From: Cupriavidus pauculus
GTDB taxonomy: Bacteria; Pseudomonadota; Gammaproteobacteria; Burkholderiales; Burkholderiaceae
Direction of reading: 5' to 3'
NCBI RefSeq assembly: GCF_003854935.1
Contig: NZ_CP033969.1
Span: 3,100,001-3,164,000 of the forward strand
Length of the DNA stretch: 64,000 bases
Positions 10,201 to 18,620 of the stretch are shown piece after piece (the stretch's first letter is position 1; each line of letters starts with the position of its first letter). The notes below the pieces were generated by a model. It did not search any database and had not been told where the DNA came from. It worked only from the letters and a program-made list of their open reading frames with translations. The position numbers and the translations under genes are program-made.

Positions 10201-10808
10201 GAACGATGCCGCTCCCTCAGGTCCGCAGCCGAATCCATCACCAGAACGACCGCGTCAACCGGGCGGCCGCGTCGCAGCCTGTAGATTCTCCGAAGCCAAT
10301 CTTTGTTGAAGTGAAGGTTTGCTGCGTTGCTATAAAGCAGGACGGTATCCGCGGTAATGCTCCACCCTGCTTCCACGGCCTCCGGCTCAAGGCGGCGGAT
10401 GAGGTCGTTATCGCCAGTCAGAAGCAACCATGGTCGGTCCTTTCCACCAATGCCACCGGATTGCAATAGTGCATCGCGAAGCGCCCGGGCTCGCTCGTCC
10501 GCTTGCGGCGCCGATTCGCTGGATGAACCTGCAACCCCAACCGTCGCATGACGCCTGTCGTAATTGAACACCCATTGCACGGCTCTCATCGCGGCAATCT
10601 TGAGCAGAATTGCTTCGAAGAACCGGACAAATATCAACAGTAACAACCCGAGAGCCAGCAGGCCGAGCGCTATGGCCAGTAGCTTGTCGCCGGTCCAGCC
10701 AATCTGCGGCCCCTTCAAGACCGCGGCACCGATCAAGCCCGCAAAGATGATAACGATCGCAGCACCGAACCAGAACGCGACCGGGGTTTTGGTCTGCATT
10801 TCCTTCAT
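7299..10808 (-). CDS. tssM: T6SS inner-membrane protein TssM (IcmF), copy A
   Basis: The product has about 1169 residues. Two N-terminal membrane helices (~8-31 and 41-63) precede a cytoplasmic domain, a third helix (~352-374) and a large periplasmic part ending near the TssJ-binding region. The nucleotide-binding loop seen in many TssM proteins is absent: the position reads PWLLLTGDNDLI, with no GKT. The ATG at 10808 overlaps the upstream gene's stop (ATGA); an alternative ATG lies 9 bp earlier. From about residue 367 to just before the C-terminus it is nearly identical to the second copy at 47.5-51.0 kb, while the first third is clearly different. It leads tssA-F-G-J. Confidence 0.95.
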   Translation of the reverse strand: MKEMQTKTPVAFWFGAAIVIIFAGLIGAAVLKGPQIGWTGDKLLAIALGLLALGLLLLIFVRFFEAILLKIAAMRAVQWVFNYDRRHATVGVAGSSSESAPQADERARALRDALLQSGGIGGKDRPWLLLTGDNDLIRRLEPEAVEAGWSITADTVLLYSNAANLHFNKDWLRRIYRLRRGRPVDAVVLVMDSAADLRERHRSENHGVQLSHICDSLRWAAPVYVLDVARGMQQDAGNTPVIACELQPRADAESIRMQLLKLRDEAAIRSVSCLPQDVFAQYLGRLSKQLDVRSQPLTDWLGRTLAVPRRSVEAVLFAPAGAADASTGADRPIWRYVGESAKRARGVLTLRHPYVVLGIVISTCATVWTTAMLLAAVQNHHDLRTARQAVQALHTAKANPETRLQALDTLQQHIQRYEHRLQHSAPLFTRFGMNRDAEALTALWKPYAAASHAVLVTPVVQDMEATLVDLSQLQVRGLTDETSRWALDGRDTLKAYLMLAHPERVEPDFLAQQLARHWSTEARITPGRKQDLAERLARFYADHLRAHPDWRVTPRAELVAGARQTLLAVIGERNAVDTIYQTILEGAGRKYPNLTLAALAAGTDTRGLVRATGAVPGVFTRQGYEGYVEAAIEKATRSQDVAHDWVLTDGQAEAAPSSTQPARSDTSADALRDALAQRYFADYAEHWQQFMNGLQWEPATTLPGVVDQLKLLADARQSPVIALMKSLAYQGGAGARKDSLSDTLVAKAQGILGRKDEAPEAVRPDPAGPLGAAFGPVLRLAGQPSTGNTGGSELSLQRYLDRVTAVRLRLQQMTQSADANALARQMAQSLFQGKGSDLADTQAYARLMAASLGAEWAGMGEALFVRPVVQAEQSVLQPAQASLNEAWRRSIALPWQRAFAGRYPFAATANDASLPELARYIRPQSGLINTFLLAELAGVLALQGDQWVPVGSGTGLTFDPAFLKSINTLQRIGAHLLVQGEPRYQFELRPIPTPGLTDTRLTLDRQTLHYYNQRETWQAMSWPVANLQEPRTLLQWQTERAGTNKTLEIEGVWAWVRMLEHARVTPIDSATVQLTFHARPDTGDSSPGMAKPKPETAEPPDSAASLLPRAERVAAPATLVHPIHYQMRTAVGRGPLEALELRDLRLPERIFVDRAAPTSPARAFYPISM
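7341..9708 (-). repeat. Inverted repeat, copy A (last two thirds of tssM)
   Basis: By eye this segment matches 48583-50932 on the opposite strand almost base for base. Both ends are sharp: one at CTGGACCACCGCCATGCTCC (codons for the third membrane helix), the other at GATCGGGCGGCG just before the stop. The two copies differ by two 9-bp indels and a small number of substitutions; in the protein I count roughly 15 changes over about 780 residues. It may support recombination or gene conversion between the two tssM genes. Confidence 0.92.
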
Positions 10809-12031
10809 ACTCCGCATCCAATAGCAATGAGTTCAGTGGCCGACCGAGAAACGACGAGCTGCGGATTGCCACTCTGGCGCGCATGATCCAGCGCCAGTGC
10901 CACTGCGAGCCAGGACCCGGCCATACCGCAGTCGCCCACGGTTGTCTTTACGTCTACCCAATCCGTGCGCGGCGTCGCCTCAGCCACGGGTGGAATCGGG
11001 CGGATAATTTCGGTCGGCACGTTGTCACCCCAGATTGTTTGCACCTGCGCGGCCGTGACGCCGCTCCATCGCAAGGCTAGATCGAGCACTTCCTGATGAT
11101 GATCGACACCGCCTTTGCTGGGGCGGTGGAGGTGCAATGGCGCGGCGCGCTTGGTTAAATTGTCGGGATGAGCAACCAGTATTGCGACAGCGGCCTCTAC
11201 GGCGCCATCCGGTAAGACATGGCTGATCGCCCTCTGCATCTGAAGGGATACGAGCAAGCGTGCATGTTGCGGCTTGGACTGGTCATGCCACGCATCCACC
11301 AGAAACAGCGACGCGTTTTGGGCGCTTGTGCGTACGCCGACCTGAAGGTGCGGCGCCTCAGCCAGGATCAAATCTTCAACCTGTGCCGCAACCTCGGTCG
11401 GATCCACCAACGGATGCACGTAGACATCCACGTTCAAAGTCGTGCGTGCGGGCAACTCGGCGAGACCGCTGCGTACTCGACCCACTAGTTGGGGAACCAG
11501 CCATCTGCATAGGGCCTGATGACGCTCGTGCTCCAGCAGTACATTGCCCGAGTAAAAGCGGCGCCCCGGAACATCGAACCAGTGCGCCCTGACTTCAATG
11601 TCGGGATATGCAGCGCTGGTTCGCGCAGACATCTTGATGTTGCCACTGAGCACACGCTCGGCGCTAACGTCGCCTGCTAAAGGAAGGCACCAGGCATACC
11701 CCATCACGTGTAACGGCAAACTGGCTTGCTGGTGTTGGGCCTGCTCAAGCTTTTCGCTAACACGATTGATTGCCATGGCTTCCGCGCGTCTTGCATGGAT
11801 GAGACCGCGGTATATGCAAAGCACAAGGCCCCAAACCAACATGGGGAAAATTACAGCGCAGTACCAAAACCAAAGCGTGCTATCCCGCCCGCTATCTGCC
11901 CACAGCACCGTTGCTAGCCCGGCGCCCGAGCACGTGATGATGAAGAACAACCCCGCCCAGAGCGCAACGGAAGCTCGTGGCGGGGGCGGCACCGCGACTC
12001 GCGGAGGAATGCGTTCAAAGTTGACAGGCAT
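10805..12031 (-). CDS. Unknown T6SS-linked membrane protein paired with tssM, copy A
   Basis: I do not recognise a named family. The 408-residue product has a proline-rich N-tip (PPRVAVPPPPR) and two membrane helices (~24-45 and 55-75), then a soluble region with no obvious enzymatic motif. A diverged paralogue of the same length and layout lies directly upstream of the second tssM (46221-47483). Shared landmarks are the two helices and the C-terminal motif TTVGxxGxAxxWLAxALA. Its stop overlaps the tssM start, so the two are translationally coupled. The constant pairing suggests a TssM partner or accessory protein of the membrane complex; this is inference. Confidence 0.75.
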   Translation of the reverse strand: MPVNFERIPPRVAVPPPPRASVALWAGLFFIITCSGAGLATVLWADSGRDSTLWFWYCAVIFPMLVWGLVLCIYRGLIHARRAEAMAINRVSEKLEQAQHQQASLPLHVMGYAWCLPLAGDVSAERVLSGNIKMSARTSAAYPDIEVRAHWFDVPGRRFYSGNVLLEHERHQALCRWLVPQLVGRVRSGLAELPARTTLNVDVYVHPLVDPTEVAAQVEDLILAEAPHLQVGVRTSAQNASLFLVDAWHDQSKPQHARLLVSLQMQRAISHVLPDGAVEAAVAILVAHPDNLTKRAAPLHLHRPSKGGVDHHQEVLDLALRWSGVTAAQVQTIWGDNVPTEIIRPIPPVAEATPRTDWVDVKTTVGDCGMAGSWLAVALALDHARQSGNPQLVVSRSATELIAIGCGV

Positions 12032-12103
12032 CTAACGTGTGCAATGGGAGAAGAAGCTAAAAATGACCAAATCGTTCAACTAGGCCAAGTAAGACCTAAT
12101 AAA

Positions 12104-12862
12104 TCACTTCTTCTCTAATGAGAGCAATTCCTTGCAAGGCAGCCACCTTTCAGTGCCCACCGCTTGCCCGGCGTACTGGATCTTGCACCAGCCACCCGTT
12201 ACATCGACAACTTCCGCCCGATCGCCTTTATTGAGATAGCCATCAGTCCTGCTGTTGATATACGGACTATCGAATAGATAATTCTTTCTCTTCACTGCCA
12301 CTGAAATCCTGGCCGGCTCAAGCATCAGCCGGGCGAAAGGCGACCTCAAAGCTGCGAGCACGCGCGCCTTAGTGACATATGGAAACCTATACGCATGCTT
12401 CCCCCCATCGTCGATAAACGAGTATCCCGATCCAAACCAGTGCGAAGCGCGATTATCACGAGACAAATCACCTTCTGAATGACTGAAAACATCTACCATA
12501 TAAAAATGACCAGAAGAGTTCGGCTCGACCAGCGAAGCCCGTACCTCCAAGGAGTAGACGACGAATAAACTCTCTCGACCGCCAAGCCTCGCCGCAAATG
12601 CGCTCTCTATCTTCCCAGGTGTCGAGTCGTGCATCAGTCCCGGCCCCTTCATGAAATCTTTCCTGCCGCTAGCCCGAAAATATAAGGTGATGTGCTCGAG
12701 CTCTCCCAATTCGACCGATTCGACAACAAAACAAACAGTCCCGCCCTGCATTTTTAGCAGCGGATAAACTTGCTTTCCCGGCAAAGCCTCGCAGACGCCC
12801 TGAGCGCTGGCGCCATACGCCACTAACATTCCGATAAGAACTGCAAGCATCTGCCGCAACAT
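12104..12862 (-). CDS. Exported SH3-like protein, candidate immunity protein
   Basis: The product has about 252 residues with a clear signal peptide (MLRQMLAVLIGMLVAYGASA) and is therefore probably periplasmic. The last ~60 residues resemble a bacterial SH3 domain (YLNKGDRAEVVDVTGGWCKI). ATG 12862 is preferred because an AGGAG lies 8 bases upstream; an in-frame GTG at 12871 is an alternative. It directly follows a peptidoglycan-targeting T6SS effector gene and shares its A/T-rich composition. A periplasmic protein in this position is the usual place for an immunity protein against a cell-wall hydrolase. Function is inferred from context, not from a recognised immunity family. Confidence 0.6.
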   Translation of the reverse strand: MLRQMLAVLIGMLVAYGASAQGVCEALPGKQVYPLLKMQGGTVCFVVESVELGELEHITLYFRASGRKDFMKGPGLMHDSTPGKIESAFAARLGGRESLFVVYSLEVRASLVEPNSSGHFYMVDVFSHSEGDLSRDNRASHWFGSGYSFIDDGGKHAYRFPYVTKARVLAALRSPFARLMLEPARISVAVKRKNYLFDSPYINSRTDGYLNKGDRAEVVDVTGGWCKIQYAGQAVGTERWLPCKELLSLEKK

Positions 12863-12930
12863 AAACTTCACTCCTATCTCGCAAAGATCCGAATTTCAAA
12901 GGCAGGGCAAGGGTGAACCTTAGGGGTAGA

Positions 12931-15450
12931 TTAGTCATCCTCACACCTCGAGGAGGAATACTGCTCACGAAAAACCAACGAGATTTCCCGCTTGAAGCGC
13001 TGACGCTCCGCCAATCCAGCATACCCCGGATTGATTCTCCGAGTTACGTCCTTTACGGCCACGTCACCCGAAATCATCGGATTATCCGCAACTCGCCCAA
13101 TTCGCCGATATTTCCAGAACCACAAGCCTGACTCCACGATTACCGCGCCATCTTTCTCGACCAACTCTGGGCTCTCATCTATCGGATAGCCAATATCCCG
13201 ACCGCAGCGCTTGTAATTCTCGTAGTGCGTCAAATGCAAGAGGCCACGCCCTCTGAAATCTTTTCCAGGTTGCTCATCCGATCCGAAACAGTGATCGGCG
13301 TAGCCTTCCTCGTTAGCAACGAGATTTTCTTGCACCCAAGATATCTTTTCCTCTTGACTTGAGAAGCTAAGTCCTTTTCTTTTGAACCCTGCCTCAATCG
13401 CGCTGCGCGCCAGTTGATACAAAGCTTCAGCTGTGCGATTCCGATAAAGCAGTGACTCTCTAAAGAGTCTAAATCCTTGGGTTTCATGTTTTGCCTGCCC
13501 AAGAAAATGCGTCACCTGTCGACAACTATTCAACCCATAGTTCGCAAAAATACCCCGCGAAGCGATGATCAACTCTTGTATGACACCATCGTGGGCACCT
13601 GGCGCGATCTTGCTGAGAAACTCATTCGTTAGCGCGATATCGGCACCGCAGGCCTTACAGATCAGCGTCTTGTGAAAATTCCCCACCAACCCAATCGGAT
13701 GGATATGGAACACGTTTGGCCCGGGCAGGTCGCTCACGCCAGCCTTTACCTCATCCCACCATGCCAGTTTCCCGATCCGCCGCTGTTCCTCGTCGTGTTC
13801 CGGTTGCGGACCGGTGCGCTGCTCGATCGCTTTCAGCAGCGCCTGCCATTTGCCGGGATTGGCCCATTCGCTTTCATGCCGGATGATCAGCCGGGACGAC
13901 CGGAACGCCCGCGACGGGTCGTCCATGGTTGCGCATAGTTCGTCCGCCGCCCGGCTGCCGTCGCCTTTGGGGTAGATGGCGCGGTGCACTTTCACCATCA
14001 GCGGACTGAGCTTGTCCACCGCCCCAGGGGACACGACGTCAGCGCCCATGGCGTAGTCGACGTAGGCCGTCGCGCTTGCGAATATCGTGTGCGCCGCGTC
14101 ATGCGGCGCTTTCAGCGTGGCATCGAAATCCGGCCAGGTCTGGGCGAATTCCGGCGTGACACGCCCACCGGCGAAGTCCCGCTGCCTTACCCAGCCTTCG
14201 ATGCCGCGGCCCATGAAGTCGACGCTGCGGATCCGCCACCACGGCTGCTTGCCGCCTTCGACCGGCTCGGTCTCCATCCGCTTGTTGTCGGGGATGCGCT
14301 CGAGCTCCGCAAACGAATGGGTCTGGATGACGTCTGTCCGGGGCGACTCGGCGCCCGCCCTGAACGGCTGCCGGTATAGCCGGGTGTTCTGGTCCACCCG
14401 CAGCAGCGTGGGCTCGCTCGACAGTCCCAGCTTCTTCCATTCCCCGGCCTTGTGCCCGTGGCTCTCCACCCAGGCACGGCTTTTCTCGAGGAACGACTGG
14501 ACCCTGTCATCGCAGAACACCTCGAGATGGACCATGCGGTGCTCTGCCGGCTGGCGCAGCGGGTCGTAGCGCCCCAGGTGGCCGACCAGCTCGCCGGCCC
14601 GGATCGGGATCGGCGTGGCAGGCGTCACCACGCGGTCAAGCTGCGCCTCGGGCATCACTTCCTCGATCACCCGATGACCGCGCTCTTCGCCCAGGAATAC
14701 CCACCCGCCAACCGCCCCGGCCGGCGCGATACGGCCTCCGACAGAGGCAGGAATCAGTTGGGCGCCGTGCGTATCCTCGATCTGGCCCCAGTGGCCTTGC
14801 CGCTTGCCGATGCGGATCCGCGCGCCATGCGGCAGCAGGCACAGGGGCGTACCGCGCAACTGGGTAGCCCGCACCCGCAGGCCCACCTGATCCGGAGCGC
14901 CGGCCCGCGGCCGGCCGGTTGGCCTGTCGCTGGCAAACGGCGTGACCTTGAAGTCGGGCCGCCAGTAGCCCGGCCTGGGCAGCTTCGGATCGCTGTCGTA
15001 CCCCGCCAGGTCCTGCAGATGCATGTACAGGCTGAAGAACGTCAGCCGATTGCCCTTCGGAAACTCCATGGCATGGCGCACAAGGACGAAGCCTGTGCTG
15101 TAGCGCGCCTCGCGCTCGGGCTTGCCGTCCTGCGCTGCCACCTGACTGACGAGATAGGCGCGATTGATCCGGAAGGCCACCACCTCGCCATCGGCCATGC
15201 AGCGCACCCCGTGGAGGAGATCCAGTGACGCCCCTGCACCCGACTCGGACACGTGGATGCCGCCATGCCACATGCCTTTCGGGCCGACGGCAAAGCAGCC
15301 CGACGGCTCCTTTTTGAGCAGGGTGTGGAAGTCGTGCTCGCTGGTGAAGTTCCGGCCCGCGGCCTGCCCATCGCCTTTGCGGCAGAAAGGGAAAGCAAAG
15401 GCGAGTTGCCGGACGCGGGTCGCGTCTGGGTTCGGTGGAGTCTGGGTCAT
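12931..15450 (-). CDS. Modular T6SS effector, predicted cell-wall hydrolase (GH19-like C-terminus)
   Basis: The product has 839 residues. The N-terminus (~55-320) resembles an M23-peptidase-like fold (GMWHGGIHV, a 'YMHLQDL' strand, HLEVF) with SH3-like inserts; some metal-site residues look altered, so it may be a binding module. The middle (~470-590) ends in HIHPIGLVGNF, a linker I associate with Burkholderiales T6SS effectors. The C-terminus (~610-830) looks like a GH19 chitinase/lysozyme, with the putative catalytic Glu in QAKHETQGF and the motif FRGRGLLHLT. The ATG lies 6 bp after the vgrG stop, so it is probably VgrG cargo. Base composition turns visibly A/T-richer at about 13680, just where the toxin domain begins. 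Confidence 0.85.
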   Translation of the reverse strand: MTQTPPNPDATRVRQLAFAFPFCRKGDGQAAGRNFTSEHDFHTLLKKEPSGCFAVGPKGMWHGGIHVSESGAGASLDLLHGVRCMADGEVVAFRINRAYLVSQVAAQDGKPEREARYSTGFVLVRHAMEFPKGNRLTFFSLYMHLQDLAGYDSDPKLPRPGYWRPDFKVTPFASDRPTGRPRAGAPDQVGLRVRATQLRGTPLCLLPHGARIRIGKRQGHWGQIEDTHGAQLIPASVGGRIAPAGAVGGWVFLGEERGHRVIEEVMPEAQLDRVVTPATPIPIRAGELVGHLGRYDPLRQPAEHRMVHLEVFCDDRVQSFLEKSRAWVESHGHKAGEWKKLGLSSEPTLLRVDQNTRLYRQPFRAGAESPRTDVIQTHSFAELERIPDNKRMETEPVEGGKQPWWRIRSVDFMGRGIEGWVRQRDFAGGRVTPEFAQTWPDFDATLKAPHDAAHTIFASATAYVDYAMGADVVSPGAVDKLSPLMVKVHRAIYPKGDGSRAADELCATMDDPSRAFRSSRLIIRHESEWANPGKWQALLKAIEQRTGPQPEHDEEQRRIGKLAWWDEVKAGVSDLPGPNVFHIHPIGLVGNFHKTLICKACGADIALTNEFLSKIAPGAHDGVIQELIIASRGIFANYGLNSCRQVTHFLGQAKHETQGFRLFRESLLYRNRTAEALYQLARSAIEAGFKRKGLSFSSQEEKISWVQENLVANEEGYADHCFGSDEQPGKDFRGRGLLHLTHYENYKRCGRDIGYPIDESPELVEKDGAVIVESGLWFWKYRRIGRVADNPMISGDVAVKDVTRRINPGYAGLAERQRFKREISLVFREQYSSSRCEDD

Positions 15451-15456
15451 GATGCG

Positions 15457-17805
15457 CTATTCGGAGAAGCTGAAACCCATCGCGCCGCGCCCCTCTTTGA
15501 CCGCCACATTGGTCCAGCTCGGAAAGGCGAAACTTCCACCAGCCGGGCCTTCTACATTGAAATGCCCCTTGGCCTGGATCCTCCCGTTAGGACTGGCCAA
15601 CTCGACCGACCCCTTCGCGATCCTCAGATAGGCGCCCGACCCATCGCCGAGCGTGATGCCATCGGCCGCGGTGATCGTGACCTGCCCGGCCGATGAACTG
15701 ATCACGACGTTGTTGTATGCCATCAGCTCGAGATCATCGCTCTGGGCCTGTACCTGTACCTTGCCCTTTGCAGCGAAGATGCGAATGCCAAGCTTGGCAG
15801 CAAACAGTGATATGGCCTCTCCCGCCGCCGCCGTGATGCGCTTGGCCACGCCGACATCGAGCCCTCCGCCGGCCGTCGCAAAGATCTGCTGGCGGGCGGC
15901 AATCTGCACGTCCTTTCCGCTGGCGATTCCAATGCCTTCCGGTGCGCTGGCGACCAGTACCGGCTTCTTCAATCCCAACAAGCGCTGTTCGATGAGCGTG
16001 CGTTGCTGGTCGACCTCTGCTAGCCAGGCCTTCGCCGCGTCAGCCGAGTCGTTCAGCGAGCGGAGCAAGTCCATCGCCTGCCTGAAGCTGTCTTCGGCTT
16101 CCTGCATGTCGAGCTGCTGGCCGCGCGCACTCTGCCGGTCCTCCGCAGAAATAAACACCCCCCTCCCACCCCGAATCGCCCCCCACCCCGACGTCCGCAG
16201 CTCGAACCCTTCCCCGCGCTTCTTCCTCTGTCCGTCGACCAGATAGCCCAAATTCAACTGGCTCTTGCCGCCGTAATCGGTCGACAGCTTGACGCCTTCC
16301 TCGCCCTCCCAGTCCTCGAATCGCAGCTTGTTGTTGCTTTGCGTCCGGATGACGTTGCGCGACAGCCAGCGGTCCTGGTTCGTGATCAGGTCCTCGTGCT
16401 CGCTGTGGTGGTGGGCGTGCGCGATGTAGGGCTTGTTCGGATCGCCGTCCCGGAACGCCACCGCGACCTCGGTGCCGTCAATCAGCGGGAAGTGGAAGCC
16501 GGTCTGCCGCGCGCCCGCGAACGGCTTGGCCAGCCGCAGCGGCACGCTTTCGCTGCCCTTGGGCCAGTCGTCGAAGTCCAGGTCCAGGCGCACCACGTAC
16601 AGGCCCTGCTGCGTCAGGTAGGCGTACTGGTAGTCGCCGGGCGACGTCACCCGTCCGCTCAGCGTGCCGGCGATTCGCGGCCATTGGCCTTCGTCGATCG
16701 GCAGGCGGAAGCGGCGGTCCGACGGGATCGCCTTGAAGGTATTGCGATAGGCCTCGTCGCGCGCCCCGGAATGGACGACCTCGGTGATGACCTGCCCGTT
16801 CGGCGCGTCGTCGAGCGCCGTGTCCAGCCGCAGGATCCGTGCCGGACACAGTCCGATGACGTTGCTCTGCCCCGTGTAGACGATCTGCCCGGCCAGCGCC
16901 GCCTCGTGCCGAAGCTGCGCCTCCCAGGTGGCGCTGGCCGCATCCAGGTGGTGGGTGCCGTAGAGGTAGGACTGGCCGTAGTTGGCCTTCTCCTTGCGGG
17001 CGACATTGGCCTCGGCAGCAAGGCGTTCGTAGGCGCTTTCCGGGTTGTAGTCGGCCACCCGGATCGATTCGGGTACGGTCCGCACATGCGTCTGGATGTC
17101 AAAGACGGTCTCGACCCCGGCCTCAAGGCCGGCCGTCTCCCGGTACGGCACCCGCAGGGCGGGCTGGTAGAGGTAGTGGTCGATGTCGTCGCAGACCTGG
17201 AACACGTCGCCGAAGTGGGATCCGAACTTGCCGGGCACGAAGTAGCTGTACAGCCCCTCCTGCTCCATCAGCAGCCGGATGTAGTCCCAGTCGGACATCT
17301 GATACTGGAGTCGGAATTTGTGCTCCGGATAGGCGCGCCGGGTGCGGAACGCGAACTGGCTGCCTTCGAGCCCGTGCCGGCGCAGGATCGACTCGATGAT
17401 TTGCGGCGCGGTCTGGTGCTGGTAGACGCGGCTCGCCTTGGTCAGCGTCAGCAGCGCCACCTTCGGGCGGACTTCCAGCTCGTAGGCGTGGAAGTCGCGG
17501 GTCTGGCGGGTTCTGGAGAAGCGGAAGATGCAGCCGGAAAACTGGCGCGGCGGCGAGCCATCGCCGGGATCGATCGAGAAGGTGGCGTCCTTGCGCAGGT
17601 ACTCGTGGCGGTCCAGCGGCAGGGGGTGGGTGACGCGGACGGTCACCGTGTAGGGCTCGCCCAGTCGCTCGACGGCGTCGAAGGAGACCACCGACAGCGC
17701 CACGGCGCTCGGTGCGCCGAGCACTTCAAGAAAGTATGACTGATGGGCAGTCGCCCGCCGCAGCCCTTCGCCCAACGCCTTCAGTCCATCGACCACACCA
17801 GCCAT
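15457..17805 (-). CDS. vgrG: T6SS spike protein VgrG (TssI)
   Basis: The 782-residue product has the gp27-like N-terminal part (YFLEVLGAPSAVALSVVSFD, 'DWDYIRLLMEQEGLYSYF'), the gp5-like OB/needle region (GTEVAVAFRDGDPNKPYI) and a C-terminal DUF2345-type extension with repeated short beta strands. There is no extra catalytic domain. ATG 17805 is chosen because it begins the conserved leader MAGVVDGLKALG and has GGAGCAAGGA just upstream; an in-frame ATG at 17856 would add 17 unlikely residues. The effector gene follows 6 bp downstream. It heads the leftward T6SS operon, divergent from tssB. Confidence 0.95.
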   Translation of the reverse strand: MAGVVDGLKALGEGLRRATAHQSYFLEVLGAPSAVALSVVSFDAVERLGEPYTVTVRVTHPLPLDRHEYLRKDATFSIDPGDGSPPRQFSGCIFRFSRTRQTRDFHAYELEVRPKVALLTLTKASRVYQHQTAPQIIESILRRHGLEGSQFAFRTRRAYPEHKFRLQYQMSDWDYIRLLMEQEGLYSYFVPGKFGSHFGDVFQVCDDIDHYLYQPALRVPYRETAGLEAGVETVFDIQTHVRTVPESIRVADYNPESAYERLAAEANVARKEKANYGQSYLYGTHHLDAASATWEAQLRHEAALAGQIVYTGQSNVIGLCPARILRLDTALDDAPNGQVITEVVHSGARDEAYRNTFKAIPSDRRFRLPIDEGQWPRIAGTLSGRVTSPGDYQYAYLTQQGLYVVRLDLDFDDWPKGSESVPLRLAKPFAGARQTGFHFPLIDGTEVAVAFRDGDPNKPYIAHAHHHSEHEDLITNQDRWLSRNVIRTQSNNKLRFEDWEGEEGVKLSTDYGGKSQLNLGYLVDGQRKKRGEGFELRTSGWGAIRGGRGVFISAEDRQSARGQQLDMQEAEDSFRQAMDLLRSLNDSADAAKAWLAEVDQQRTLIEQRLLGLKKPVLVASAPEGIGIASGKDVQIAARQQIFATAGGGLDVGVAKRITAAAGEAISLFAAKLGIRIFAAKGKVQVQAQSDDLELMAYNNVVISSSAGQVTITAADGITLGDGSGAYLRIAKGSVELASPNGRIQAKGHFNVEGPAGGSFAFPSWTNVAVKEGRGAMGFSFSE

Positions 17806-18089
17806 CGTCCTTGCTCCGTTTCCAGTGGGCCACAGCCACCGCGACACCCATCGCACGTGTTGCGCTCAATTGCCTGCGCGCCGCACGTTACGCGGATTTC
17901 GCCCATCTGGAAACTTTGAGATTTCGGATAAACGACTTAAATCAAAAGAACGCAAAGATTCTGACGAGGGCTATGTACGGCCGCCGACAGAAGCTGATAA
18001 ATAGCCAAACGCTTCGCCGCGTCGACGTCTTGCAGAGACAAGATCCGACGTGAATATCGTCGAATTACTATTTAAATGGGAATAGGCAT
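17806..18089. promoter_or_regulatory. Divergent promoter region of the two T6SS operons
   Basis: This 284-bp non-coding stretch is clearly A/T-richer than its surroundings and separates vgrG (left) from tssB (right). A plausible sigma-70-like pair toward tssB is TTGAGA at 17916-17921 and TAAATC at 17938-17943 (16-bp spacer). I do not see a good sigma-54 -24/-12 match. A diverged relative of part of this region lies upstream of the VgrG-leader gene at about 29.1 kb. Confidence 0.5.
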
Positions 18090-18596
18090 ATGTCGGAAAG
18101 CTTTCAGAACGAAGTGCCCAAGGCGCGCGTCAACATCAAGCTGGATCTGCATACGGGCGGCGCGCAGAAGAAGGTGGAGCTGCCGCTCAAGCTTCTGGTC
18201 ATGGGCGACTACAGCAACGGGCAGGACACGCGGGCGCTGGCTGAACGCGAGAAGGTTTCCGTGAACAAGAACAACTTCAATGCTGTGCTTTCCGACTACA
18301 ACCCGAAGGCGCGCATCGCCGTCGAGAACACCCTGGCCGGCGATGGCACGGAACTCGCCGTCGACCTCGACATCAAGTCAATGAACGACTTCAAGCCCGA
18401 AATGGTGGCCAGCCGCGTGCCAGAACTCCGCGCGCTGATGGCCGCGCGCAATCTGCTGCGCGACCTCAAATCGAATCTTCTTGATAACGCCATGTTCCGC
18501 CGGGAGCTGGAAAAGATCCTCAAGGATCCGGCGCTGTCCGAGCGCCTGCGCGCCGATCTGCAACAGATTGGCGAATCCGCCCCGTCCGTCCAGTAA
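18090..18596 (+). CDS. tssB: T6SS contractile sheath small subunit TssB (VipA)
   Basis: The 168-residue product is the typical length of TssB. It carries the family segments SFQNEVPKARVNIKLDL, KLLVMGDYSNGQDTR and the C-terminal helix that pairs with TssC. TssB and TssC polymerise into the sheath that contracts to fire the Hcp tube. It is the first gene of the rightward operon, 24 bp before tssC. ATG 18090 gives the canonical N-terminus. Confidence 0.97.
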   Translation: MSESFQNEVPKARVNIKLDLHTGGAQKKVELPLKLLVMGDYSNGQDTRALAEREKVSVNKNNFNAVLSDYNPKARIAVENTLAGDGTELAVDLDIKSMNDFKPEMVASRVPELRALMAARNLLRDLKSNLLDNAMFRRELEKILKDPALSERLRADLQQIGESAPSVQ

Positions 18597-18620
18597 TTCG
18601 TCCAGGAAGAGTGAACTGCA

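Noticed and set aside
17857-18089. Sigma-54 promoter for the T6SS
   Set aside because: No good TGGCA-N7-TTGC match was found on either strand.
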